Shown: one piece after another, positions 34,871 to 42,585 of the stretch
Layout: the number at the start of each line of letters is the position of its first letter
Position numbering within the stretch: the first letter of the stretch is position 1
Program-made: the position numbers and the translations under genes
The notes under the pieces: generated by a model
The model's input: only the letters and a program-made list of their open reading frames with translations
Database searches by the model: none
What the model was told of the DNA's origin: nothing
Assembly (NCBI RefSeq): GCF_020215705.1
Contig: NZ_JAIWNB010000004.1
Coordinates: forward strand, 372,001-436,000
Length of the DNA: 64,000 nt
Direction: 5' to 3'
Source: Nonomuraea aurantiaca
GTDB taxonomy: Bacteria; Actinomycetota; Actinomycetes; Streptosporangiales; Streptosporangiaceae

Positions 34871-35575
34871 GTGTTCGAGCGCTTCACTGACCGTGCCCGC
34901 CGGGTCGTCGTCCTCGCCCAGGAGGAGGCGCGGACGCTGAACCACGCCCACATCGGCACGGAGCACATCCTGCTCGGCCTCATCCACGAGGGCGAAGGCG
35001 TGGCGGGCCTGACACTCGACAGCTTCAACATCGAGCTCGAGAGCGTGCGCGCCTTCGTCACGCGCGAGGTGGGCCAGGGCGACGAGGCGCCGAGCGGGCA
35101 CATCCCGTTCACCCCGCGCGCCAAGAAGGTCCTGGAGCTCTCGCTGCGCGAGGCGCTGCAGTTGCGCCACAACTACATCGGCACCGAGCACATCCTGCTC
35201 GGCGTGATCAGGGAGGGCGAGGGGCTGGCCGCCCAGGCGATCGTGGACGCCGGCGTGGAGCTGGGCGAGCTGCGGCACCGCGTGCTCACCCGGCTCGGCC
35301 AGGGGACGAAGGACCGGCCGGCCGAGATGTTCTTCGCCGGCGGTATGGCGCTCGGCGAGCGGCTCACGCAGATCCAGGAGAGCCTCGAACGCATCGAGCG
35401 CCACCTGGGCATCCGGCAACCGGACCAGCAGGCGGCGTCCGGCCCCGAACCGGAAGAACAGGGCTCCGAGCCGGACCCGTCGGCAAGGGACTCCACCCCG
35501 AGACCGGCAGAACCGGACTCCGGGCCGGACGAGAACGAGCCGGGCGAAGGACGCGGCGAGAGCGCCTCAGGCTGA
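34871..35575 (+). CDS. Clp N-terminal domain protein (no ATPase module)
   Basis: A 234-residue protein whose first 150 residues are a complete double Clp-N domain: FERFTDRARRVVVLAQEEAR with HIGTEHILLGLIHEGEGVA, then FTPRAKKVLELSLREALQ with YIGTEHILLGVIREGEGLA. It is close to the N-domain of ClpC, but the AAA+ modules are absent. The remainder is a short helix and an acidic, proline-rich tail of about 60 residues. The GTG has GGAGG upstream. It might act as an adaptor, decoy or substrate binder for ClpC. The last codons take part in a perfect 24-bp duplication. Confidence 0.9.
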   Translation: MFERFTDRARRVVVLAQEEARTLNHAHIGTEHILLGLIHEGEGVAGLTLDSFNIELESVRAFVTREVGQGDEAPSGHIPFTPRAKKVLELSLREALQLRHNYIGTEHILLGVIREGEGLAAQAIVDAGVELGELRHRVLTRLGQGTKDRPAEMFFAGGMALGERLTQIQESLERIERHLGIRQPDQQAASGPEPEEQGSEPDPSARDSTPRPAEPDSGPDENEPGEGRGESASG

Positions 35576-35598
35576 CGCGGCGAGAGCGCCTCAGGCTG
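35551..35598. repeat. Perfect 24-bp tandem duplication holding the stop codons of two convergent genes
   Basis: 35551-35574 and 35575-35598 are identical. The left copy carries the Clp-N gene stop (35573-35575) and the right copy the GNAT gene stop (35591-35593, minus strand). Because the period is a multiple of three, each gene has a second in-frame stop 24 nt further on. Confidence 0.95.
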
Positions 35599-36613
35599 AC
35601 GCCATCGCGCAGACCGGCAGCCTGGCCTCCATCACGCCCGGGTCCTCGGTGTAGCCGAGCGTGGCGCCCAGCGACAGCAGGAGCCGCCGCATCCGTACGT
35701 TGTCGGACAGCATCGTGGCCCTGACCTCGGCATAGCCGAGATCGCGCGCCTCGCGCACCAGCGTCCTGGCCAGCGCGGTGCCCAGACCGCGCCCCTGCCA
35801 GCGGTCCTCGACCAGGAAGGCCATCTCGGCGATGCCGGGATCGGGGGTGAACATCAGGGACGCCATGGCCACCACCTGGCCGTCGTGCCCGGCGACGATG
35901 GAGCGGCCGCGGCTGCGGTCGCAGAGCCGGTCGAACATCCGCGGCGGCAGCTCGGGCATCGAGGTGAAGTAGCGGAACCTGCGCGCCTCGGGCGAGCACC
36001 TGTCGTGCAGGTCGCGGACGGCCTCGCGGTAGATGGAGGTGAGCGGCCGGACCGTGACCTCCTCGCCGTCGGCCAGCTTGACCGTGGGCTCGGCGGCGCC
36101 CTGCTCGACCGGCGGCTGGGCGAGCCGGACGAAGGAGGCGGCCCGAGCCGCCTCGGTCAGGGTGAAGGGCAGCTCGGCGCGGCGCAGCCGGACGGCGCGC
36201 CTGGGTGCGACGGGCACCACGAGCAGGGTCGGGTCGGGAAGCTCACTCACCGCTTCACCATAGATCCACCTGGCATCGTCGGCGCGCAGCAACTCGGCCA
36301 GGAACTCCGGCAGCCGCCACGGCATCGACCGCAGCCGGGAGGCCAGCAGCAACGCGCGGGTGGGCTCGTCGGTCAGCTCGTGCGCCGTCGCCGGGACCAC
36401 CTGGACGCGGCGGCCACCCGCGGCCTCCAGCGCCTCACGCACGGCCTCGGGGGCGGCGGGGATGTCGGCGACGAACTCGTCGACGGTGCCGTCCGCGTCC
36501 GACTGGACGCTCAGGCCGAGGATGTTGCCGCCCCTGTCCGCCAGGGCCGCGGCCAGGGAGGCCAGTCGTCCCGGACGCTCGTCCACCGTGGTGCGAATGC
36601 GCAAGAATCCCAT
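35591..36613 (-). CDS. ACT-GNAT fusion; possible amino-acid-regulated protein acetyltransferase
   Basis: A 340-residue protein with an N-terminal ACT domain (about residues 1-75, beginning LRIRTTVDERPGRLASLAAA), a middle linker domain, and a C-terminal GNAT domain with the acetyl-CoA loop VEDRWQGRGLGTALA near residue 275. Actinobacterial ACT-GNAT proteins are known as lysine acetyltransferases switched by asparagine or cysteine, and this architecture agrees. The target is unknown. The ATG at 36611-36613 is divergent from the DAO gene. Confidence 0.82.
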   Translation of the reverse strand: MGFLRIRTTVDERPGRLASLAAALADRGGNILGLSVQSDADGTVDEFVADIPAAPEAVREALEAAGGRRVQVVPATAHELTDEPTRALLLASRLRSMPWRLPEFLAELLRADDARWIYGEAVSELPDPTLLVVPVAPRRAVRLRRAELPFTLTEAARAASFVRLAQPPVEQGAAEPTVKLADGEEVTVRPLTSIYREAVRDLHDRCSPEARRFRYFTSMPELPPRMFDRLCDRSRGRSIVAGHDGQVVAMASLMFTPDPGIAEMAFLVEDRWQGRGLGTALARTLVREARDLGYAEVRATMLSDNVRMRRLLLSLGATLGYTEDPGVMEARLPVCAMASA

Positions 36614-36657
36614 AGGAAGAGGATGCCGGGGAGGTGTTACCTGGCCGCTAACGTCGT

Positions 36658-36682
36658 GTTTCGAATGCGAGTTTCGTAGCGA
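36658..36682. repeat. Direct repeat upstream of the DAO-type oxidase
   Basis: GTTTCGAATGCGA (36658-36670) is followed directly by the near copy GTTTCGTAGCGA (36671-36682), 27 nt before the oxidase ATG. It may be a tandem operator for this gene or the divergent acetyltransferase gene. Confidence 0.4.
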
Positions 36683-36708
36683 GATGCGGCGTATAGGAGG
36701 ATACGGCC

Positions 36709-38100
36709 ATGAACGCGCATGTCTCCCTGTCGTCCGGATTCGTGAACGGCGACGTCTCCTTCTGGTACCGCTCCTCCGGCGTCCCCTCCCCTGGTCCGCG
36801 CCTCGACGGTGACCTCCAGGCGGACGTGGCGATCGTCGGTGCGGGCTACACGGGGCTGTGGACCGCGTACTACCTCAAGCAGGCCCAGCCGTCGCTGAAC
36901 GTCGTGGTGCTGGAGAAGGACTTCGCCGGGTTCGGGGCCTCGGGGCGCAACGGCGGCTGGCTGACCGGCGACCTGGCCGGGTCGCATCAGCGCTACGCCA
37001 GGACGCACGGGGTGGAGGGGGCGCGCCGGCTGCAGCGTGAGATGTACGCCTCGATCGACGAGGTGATCCAGGTCTGCGAGAAGGAGGGCATCGACGCCGA
37101 CGTCGTCAAGGGCGGCGTGGTCAACGTGGCCCGCACCCCCTCCCAGGCGGCCCGGCTGCGGGCCTCGGTGTCGGCCGCCCGCGCCTGGGGCATCGAGGAG
37201 GCGGACCTGCGGCTGGTCGATCCCGCCGAACGGCTGCGGGTGGCGGGTGCCGTGGCCGCCTCCTGGAGTCCGCACTGCGCGCGGGTCCAGCCCGCCAAGC
37301 TGGTACGAGGGCTGGCGCGGGCCGTACGAGAGCTCGGGGTGACCGTCTACGAGCGGACACCCGTCACGGAGATCGCCCCGGGGCTGGCCGTGACGCCCTT
37401 CGGGACGGTCCGCGCGCGCCACGTGCTCCGCGCGACCGAGGGGTTCACCTCGCGGCTGAAGGGGCTGCGGCGGCAGTGGCTGCCGATGAACAGCTCGCTG
37501 ATCGTCACCGAGCCGCTGCCTGCCTCGTTCTGGGAGTCGGTCGGCTGGGCGGGGTCCGAGTTGCTCGGGGACATGGCCCACTACTACATGTACGCGCAAC
37601 GGACCGCCGACGACCGCATCGCCTTCGGCGGGCGCGGCCGGCCGTACCTGTACGGCTCGCGAGTGGACGCCAGGGGGCACACGCACGAGCAGACGGTCGA
37701 GGCGCTCTGGCGGCTGCTGATCGACTTCTTCCCCGCCGCGGCGTCCTCCTCGGTGGCGCACGCGTGGTCAGGGGTGCTGGGGGTGCCGCGCGACTGGTGC
37801 TCGACCGTGCACGTGGACCCGGCCACCGGCCTTGGCTGGGCGGGCGGCTACACCGGGCACGGGGTGACGACGGCCAACCTGGCCGGCCGGACGATGCGGG
37901 ACCTCGTCCTGGGCGAGCGGACGGCGCTGACGGAGCTGCCGTGGGTGGGCCGCCGAGTGCGGGCCTGGGAGCCGGAGCCGCTGCGGTGGCTGGGGGTGCA
38001 CGCGATGTACCGGTTGTACCGGGTGGCGGACCACCGGGAGCGGTCGATGACGGGCACGTCGGTGCTGGCGCGCATGGCCGACCTCATCACCGGCCACTGA
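36709..38100 (+). CDS. DAO-family FAD-dependent oxidoreductase (PuuB-like)
   Basis: A 463-residue flavoprotein. The FAD loop VAIVGAGYTGLWTAYYLK begins near residue 40, followed by GFGASGRNGGW, a stretch characteristic of gamma-glutamylputrescine oxidase and related amine oxidases. The C-terminal FAD contact is GWAGGYTGHGVTTANLAG. The ATG at 36709 is preceded by AGGAGG. The amidohydrolase gene follows 30 nt later, suggesting a catabolic pair for an amine or amide, but no polyamine gene is nearby, so the substrate is inferred only at class level. Confidence 0.85.
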   Translation: MNAHVSLSSGFVNGDVSFWYRSSGVPSPGPRLDGDLQADVAIVGAGYTGLWTAYYLKQAQPSLNVVVLEKDFAGFGASGRNGGWLTGDLAGSHQRYARTHGVEGARRLQREMYASIDEVIQVCEKEGIDADVVKGGVVNVARTPSQAARLRASVSAARAWGIEEADLRLVDPAERLRVAGAVAASWSPHCARVQPAKLVRGLARAVRELGVTVYERTPVTEIAPGLAVTPFGTVRARHVLRATEGFTSRLKGLRRQWLPMNSSLIVTEPLPASFWESVGWAGSELLGDMAHYYMYAQRTADDRIAFGGRGRPYLYGSRVDARGHTHEQTVEALWRLLIDFFPAAASSSVAHAWSGVLGVPRDWCSTVHVDPATGLGWAGGYTGHGVTTANLAGRTMRDLVLGERTALTELPWVGRRVRAWEPEPLRWLGVHAMYRLYRVADHRERSMTGTSVLARMADLITGH

Positions 38101-38130
38101 ATCACCATCGTCATCGAGATTGGGGAGCAC

Positions 38131-39735
38131 ATGAACACGCTCTTTCGAGGGGGACGGGTCTTCACCGCGAAGACCGGCTTCGCCGAGGCCGTGCTGGTCC
38201 GCGACGGCGTGATCGCCGCCGTGGGCGACGAGCGGGACCTGGTACGGCTGGCGCCGGGGCACGAGACCGTGGACCTGGACGGGGGTCTGCTGGTGCCCGG
38301 GTTCACGGATGCGCACGTGCACCCGGTACAGGCGGGCCTGGAGCGCGCCAAGTGCGACCTATCCGAAATTTACGGACTCGATGCCTACATGGCGAAGATC
38401 GCCGACTATGCGGCGAAAAATCCTGAAAAAGAGTGGATTGATGGCGGCGGGTGGGACATGTCGGCCTTCCCGGGTGGGCTGCCGCACCGCGACCAGCTCG
38501 CCTTCGCCGACCGGCCCGTCTACCTCATCCAGCGCGACCATCATGCCGCCTGGGTCAACGCCCGCGCCCTGGAGCTGGCCGGCGTCACCGCCGACACCCC
38601 CGACCCCGCCGACGGCCGCATCGAACGCGACGCCGACGGCACGCCCAGCGGCGTCCTGCACGAGGGCGCGATGGACCTCGTCGGCCTCCTCACCCCCCGC
38701 CCCGCCCCGCGCGACCTGGACCGGGCACTGGAGGAGGCGGAGCGATACCTGTTCTCGCTCGGCATCACCGGCTGGCAGGACGCCATCGTCGGCTCCTACG
38801 CGGGCTCGGTGGACCAGCTTCCCACCTACCTGTCGGCGGCCGGCTCCGGCAGGCTGCGGGCCCGCGTGGTGGGCGCGCTGTGGTGGGACCGTACCCGTGG
38901 CCTCGACCAGATCGACGACCTGACCGCGCGGCGGGCTTCGGCGGAGGGGCTGGACCGGTTCCGCGCCACCTCCGTGAAGATCATGCAGGACGGCATCACC
39001 GAGAACTTCACCGCCGCGACGCTGGAGCCCTACTGCCTCTGCGGCGGCACGGGCCTGTCCTACGTCGAGCCGGACAAGCTCAGGAAGTACGTGGCCGAGC
39101 TCGACCGCCTCGGCTTCCAGGCGCACGTCCACGCGATCGGTGAACGGGCCGTACGCGAGGCGCTGGACAGTTTCGAGGGCACCTCGCCCGCCAACCGGCA
39201 CCACATCGCGCACCTGCAGATCATCGAGCCGTCGGACGTGCCCCGCTTCGCCGCCCTCGGCGTGACGGCCAACCTGCAGCCGCTCTGGGCGACCCACCAC
39301 GCGCAGATGGACGAGCTGACGCTGCCGTTCCTGGGCGAGCCGCGCTCCTCGTGGCAGTACCCCTTCGCCGACCTGCTCGCCCACGGGACGAGGTTCTGCG
39401 CGGGCAGCGACTGGCCGGTGTCGAGCGCCGACCCGCTGCAGGGCATGCACGTGGCCGTCAACCGTACGGAGCCCGGCAGCTCGGTGCACGCCGACTACCC
39501 CACGGCGCAGACGCCGTTCCTGCCAGGCCAGCGCCTCGACCTGGAGACCGCGCTGACGGCGTACACGGCCGGCTCGGCCTGGGTCAACCGCTCCCCCGCC
39601 GGGATGATCGAGCCGGGCCGCCCGGCGGACCTCGTCGTCCTGGACCGCGACCCGTTCCTGCTGCCGGAGCGCGACATCTGGACGACCGAGGTGCGCATGA
39701 CGTTCGTGGACGGCGTCGCCGTCCACGGCGGGTAG
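38131..39735 (+). CDS. Amidohydrolase family 3 protein (YtcJ-like)
   Basis: A 534-residue metal-dependent hydrolase. The N-terminal metal site is VPGFTDAHVHPVQAG. DGGGWDMSAFPGGLPHRDQL and RDHHAAWVNARALELAG are typical of the YtcJ group. The later His/Asp residues are in HVHAIGERA, HHIAHLQ and CAGSDWPVSSADP. Members hydrolyse amides or formyl groups, but most are unassigned. The ATG has GGGGAG 4 nt upstream and follows the oxidase gene on the same strand, so the two are probably co-transcribed. Confidence 0.86.
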   Translation: MNTLFRGGRVFTAKTGFAEAVLVRDGVIAAVGDERDLVRLAPGHETVDLDGGLLVPGFTDAHVHPVQAGLERAKCDLSEIYGLDAYMAKIADYAAKNPEKEWIDGGGWDMSAFPGGLPHRDQLAFADRPVYLIQRDHHAAWVNARALELAGVTADTPDPADGRIERDADGTPSGVLHEGAMDLVGLLTPRPAPRDLDRALEEAERYLFSLGITGWQDAIVGSYAGSVDQLPTYLSAAGSGRLRARVVGALWWDRTRGLDQIDDLTARRASAEGLDRFRATSVKIMQDGITENFTAATLEPYCLCGGTGLSYVEPDKLRKYVAELDRLGFQAHVHAIGERAVREALDSFEGTSPANRHHIAHLQIIEPSDVPRFAALGVTANLQPLWATHHAQMDELTLPFLGEPRSSWQYPFADLLAHGTRFCAGSDWPVSSADPLQGMHVAVNRTEPGSSVHADYPTAQTPFLPGQRLDLETALTAYTAGSAWVNRSPAGMIEPGRPADLVVLDRDPFLLPERDIWTTEVRMTFVDGVAVHGG

Positions 39736-39830
39736 GCCCGCGATCCGAACGGCTCGGGTGCGCGATCCGGCGCTACGGAACGCGCACCCTTCCCGCGTAC
39801 GGTCGCCTCCGACACGAAGTGGAGGCTGAC

Positions 39831-40286
39831 ATGGTGATGCGGCGAACGTGGGCCGTCGCGGCGCTCGCCTGCGCGATGACGGTGACCATTCCCGGTCTCG
39901 CCCAGGCGACGGCCCAGAGCGGCCGGGACGTAGTGATCACGTCCAGGCGAGGCTGGCAGGACATCGGGATCTATGTGTACGAAGGCGACCGCGTCCGGAT
40001 CGAGCAGGTGGGCGGCAGCTGGACGGTCGACGACAACTCCTTCCCGTGGGTGGGCGCCGACGGGTACGACTGGGACACCGACTCGCACATCTACCAGGGC
40101 TGCAAGATCCACGACGGCTCCCCGTACGGCAGGCTCCTGTCCCGGATCAACGGCGGCTCACGCGCGCTGGGCGCGCACCGGAGCTGGCGGGCCGGCTCCG
40201 GTGGCCGGCTGTTCATGAGGATCAACGATCAGAACCGCTGCCTCGGCGACAACGCGGGCGCGCTGATCATCAGGATCTGGCACTAG
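39831..40286 (+). CDS. Secreted LecA/PA-IL-like sugar-binding domain protein
   Basis: A 151-residue protein with a Sec-type signal peptide (MVMRRTWAVAALACAMTVTI...LAQATAQ, cleavage near residue 29). The mature part reads as one PA-IL/LecA-like beta-sandwich: GWQDIGIYVYEGDRVRIEQV, VGADGYD, PYGRLLSRINGGSRALGA and a final FMRINDQNRCLGDNAGALII. The Asp-Asn pair at the end matches the calcium and sugar site of LecA. Two cysteines may form a disulfide. In other bacteria this domain is usually fused to glycoside hydrolases; here it stands alone. The ATG follows GGAGG. Confidence 0.75.
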   Translation: MVMRRTWAVAALACAMTVTIPGLAQATAQSGRDVVITSRRGWQDIGIYVYEGDRVRIEQVGGSWTVDDNSFPWVGADGYDWDTDSHIYQGCKIHDGSPYGRLLSRINGGSRALGAHRSWRAGSGGRLFMRINDQNRCLGDNAGALIIRIWH

Positions 40287-40313
40287 CCATCAGGTCCGGA
40301 GTGTAATGACCGT

Positions 40314-40975
40314 GTGACGGGGACACACGGCAAGCGCGTGGTCGTCGTGGACGACGACGACATCAGCCGCACCGGCATCGTCGCCATCCTGTCCGGGACA
40401 CCGGGCGTGGAGGTGGTCGCGGGACTCGGCCACCGGGCGGCGGCCGGCTGGTCGTACGAGGGCGTCGACGTCGTGCTGGTGGACGCCGCCGACGAGCGGA
40501 ACCCCGACGACCACTTCCCCGGCGTGGCGGTCGTCGAGGCCGTCCGCCGGGTCCGGAGCCGTCAGCAGACCACGGTCATCGTGCTCACCGGCCACCTTTC
40601 GACGGCGCGGTCCGGCGGCGCATGCGGGAGGCCAGGGCCGACTACTTCTACCATCGCAGCCAGCTCGGCGACGCGGCCCGCCTGCGCGCCGCCATACTCG
40701 AACCGTCGGGGGGTGTGCCCGGCCCCGCCGACCCCGAGGAGGAGATCAGGCTCGGCGTCTCCGCCGCCAGCCGGGTCAACGCGGCCGTGGCGCACGCGCT
40801 GGCGGAGCACCTGCCGGAACGGCTGGGCGAGCGGGCCAGCCCGCGGTCGCGGGCCTGGATCCGGTTACGGGAGCGGTTCAACCGGCAGGCCCGGCTCGCG
40901 CCGACGACCTCCGACGGCCGTGCTCCGGACCGCACCCAGTCACTCCCGTCACTGCCACAGAACCTCATCCCGTGA
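40314..40975 (+). pseudogene. Response-regulator-like gene broken by a single-base frameshift
   Basis: From GTG 40314 the frame encodes a receiver domain (RVVVVDDDDISRTGIVAIL, VDVVLVDAADE, TTVIVLTGHL). At about 40600 the reading becomes nonsense, while the +1-shifted frame continues sensibly as FDGAVRRRMREARADYFYHR and on to a stop at 40973-40975. One missing base in CACCTTTCGAC explains it. The second part lacks a LuxR-type DNA-binding domain; it has a helical segment ending LPSLPQNLIP. Either a real recent mutation or a sequencing error would produce this picture. Confidence 0.8.
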
Positions 40976-41015
40976 AACCCGGTCGGCTCTAAGGACGGCC
41001 AAGGCCACGAACAGC

Positions 41016-41048
41016 GAAGGGCCCCGGCACAGCGTGCCGGGGCCCTTC
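41016..41048. terminator. Strong bidirectional terminator hairpin
   Basis: Arms 41016-41030 and 41034-41048 are a perfect 15-bp stem (GAAGGGCCCCGGCAC) with an AGC loop. It lies between the convergent response-regulator remnant and rbpA and probably serves both. Confidence 0.9.
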
Positions 41049-41063
41049 TGAGATAACAAGGTC

Positions 41064-41408
41064 CTACCAGGGAGACTTGTTGTTGCGGAGACGCTCCAGC
41101 GCTTCCTCGAGGATCGCCTTGCCGTCCTTGTCGCTCCTGCGCTCCTTCACATAAGCCAGGTGCGTCTTGTACGGCTCGTTCCGGGGCGGAGCAGGCGGCG
41201 CCTGCTCGTCCTGGCCGGCCGGGAGGCCGCAGCGTGGGCAATCCCACATCTCGGGCACCGCCGCATCGCTGGCGAAGCTGGGCCGCGTCTCATGCATGTT
41301 GGCGCACCAGAACGAGACCCGCACTCTCGGAGCTGCCTCGCCGCGCTCGGCCTCCCCCATCGGGCCGGCGCCGACACGGCTGCCACGGATCGCGTTGCCA
41401 CTACCCAC
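41064..41408 (-). CDS. rbpA: RNA polymerase-binding protein RbpA
   Basis: A 114-residue actinobacterial RNA polymerase factor that stabilises open complexes with the principal sigma factors. The zinc-ribbon-like core has FWCANMHETRPSF and MWDCPRCGLPAG, and the C-terminal sigma-interacting helices include AILEEALERLRNN. The basic linker preceding them is present (YVKERRSDKDGK). The GTG at 41406-41408 has GAGGAG 8 nt upstream. The insert QDEQAPPAPPRNEPY is Pro-rich. Confidence 0.95.
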   Translation of the reverse strand: MGSGNAIRGSRVGAGPMGEAERGEAAPRVRVSFWCANMHETRPSFASDAAVPEMWDCPRCGLPAGQDEQAPPAPPRNEPYKTHLAYVKERRSDKDGKAILEEALERLRNNKSPW

Positions 41409-41430
41409 GGATGAACTCCTCGCTCGATCG

Positions 41431-41447
41431 CCCCGTGACACACGGGG
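41431..41447. terminator. Hairpin between secG and rbpA
   Basis: CCCCGTG and CACGGGG form a perfect 7-bp stem with a 3-nt loop. It is 30 nt after the secG stop on the minus strand and has no U-tract. It could be a weak terminator or part of the rbpA leader. Confidence 0.5.
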
Positions 41448-41456
41448 GGAGAATCA

Positions 41457-41467
41457 CTGTCACGCGT
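41457..41467. promoter_or_regulatory. CTGTCACGCGT motif upstream of rbpA (shared with secG)
   Basis: The 11-mer CTGTCACGCGT is found 49 nt upstream of rbpA and identically at 41731-41741 upstream of secG. Confidence 0.3.
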
Positions 41468-41476
41468 CAATCTGAC

Positions 41477-41707
41477 TCAGGGCCGCAGAAGCAGACCCAG
41501 AGCGATGATGCAGACGAACCAGACGGTGCCCGTGATCACGGTCAACCGGTCGAGGTTACGCTCCACCACCGAGGAACCACCGAAGTTCGACGAGAAACCG
41601 CCGCCGAACATGTCAGACAGGCCACCACCCTTGCCCTTGTGGAGCAGGACGAGCAGGATCATGAGACAGCTCGCCAGGATGAGGGCGATGGAGATTCCGA
41701 TTTCCAC
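41477..41707 (-). CDS. secG: SecG, preprotein translocase subunit
   Basis: A 76-residue membrane protein with two helices (ISIALILASCLMILLVLLH and VITGTVWFVCIIALGLLL) joined by the conserved loop GKGGGLSDMFGGG. It is the small auxiliary subunit of the SecYEG channel. It sits downstream of tpiA with a 99-bp gap that contains a perfect GTCACGCGTGAC palindrome. Confidence 0.95.
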   Translation of the reverse strand: MEIGISIALILASCLMILLVLLHKGKGGGLSDMFGGGFSSNFGGSSVVERNLDRLTVITGTVWFVCIIALGLLLRP

Positions 41708-41730
41708 GGTATGCCTAGTCCTTCAATGCT

Positions 41731-41744
41731 CTGTCACGCGTGAC
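41731..41744. promoter_or_regulatory. Palindrome GTCACGCGTGAC upstream of secG
   Basis: A perfect 12-bp palindrome (41733-41744) lies 25 nt upstream of the secG ATG and includes the 11-mer found upstream of rbpA. A weak promoter with TTGACA (41778-41783, minus) and TAGAAG (41757-41762, minus; 15-bp spacer) precedes it. Confidence 0.4.
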
Positions 41745-41806
41745 GATTCAAACTTGCTTCTAGAGGGTACGGCTTGTTGTCAAGTCGCACCCCCGGAACG
41801 ACTCAG

Positions 41807-42583
41807 TTAGCCAGACATATCGGAGAAACGGCAGATCTTAACGAACTCCCCGGCATCGATGCTGGCACCGCCCACGAGCGCGCCGTCGATATCGGATTGA
41901 GCCATGATCCCAGCGATGTTGCCTGACTTGACCGACCCTCCGTAAAGGATACGTACTGCGGAGGCCACTTCGGGGTCGTACAGCTCAGCGAGTCTGCCTC
42001 GCAGTGCCGCACAGACCTCCTGGGCGTCCTCGGGAGTGGCCACCTCGCCGGTGCCGATCGCCCACACCGGCTCGTAGGCCACTACCATCGATTGTGCCTG
42101 CTCAGCGGAGACTTTGCGCAGTCCGCCGTCCAGCTGACTCAGGCAATGTGAAACCTGTTCGCCCGCCTGGCGCACGGGCAGGCCCTCGCCGACGCACAGG
42201 ATCGGCGTGAGCGAGTGGCGGAACGCGGCGTGCACCTTGGCGTTGACCAGGTCGTCGTCCTCGCCGTGATACTGCCGCCGCTCCGAGTGGCCGGCCAGGA
42301 CGAACGTGCAGCTCAGCTTGGCCAGCATCGCGCCCGATATCTCGCCGGTGTAGGCGCCCGCCTCGTGCTGGGACAGGTCCTGCGCGCCGTAGACGATGCG
42401 CAGCTTGTCGCCGTCGACGAGCGTCTGGACACTGCGCAGGTCGGTGAACGGCGGCAGGACGGCTATCTCCGCCTTGTCGAAGTCCTTGTCGGTGAACGCG
42501 AAGGCGAGCTTCTGGACCAGCGCGATGGCCTCAAGGTGGTTGAGGTTCATCTTCCAGTTGCCGGCGAAAAGCGGCTTTCTCAC
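41807..42583 (-). CDS. tpiA: Triosephosphate isomerase
   Basis: A 258-residue TIM barrel. All hallmarks are present: AGNWKMN, the electrophilic His in [13 protein letters not shown], the catalytic Glu with loop 6 in [11 protein letters not shown], and the phosphate site YGGSVKSGN. It starts with GTG two nt after pgk ends and belongs to the gap-pgk-tpiA unit of lower glycolysis. Confidence 0.97.
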   Translation of the reverse strand: MRKPLFAGNWKMNLNHLEAIALVQKLAFAFTDKDFDKAEIAVLPPFTDLRSVQTLVDGDKLRIVYGAQDLSQHEAGAYTGEISGAMLAKLSCTFVLAGHSERRQYHGEDDDLVNAKVHAAFRHSLTPILCVGEGLPVRQAGEQVSHCLSQLDGGLRKVSAEQAQSMVVAYEPVWAIGTGEVATPEDAQEVCAALRGRLAELYDPEVASAVRILYGGSVKSGNIAGIMAQSDIDGALVGGASIDAGEFVKICRFSDMSG

Positions 42584-42585
42584 GG

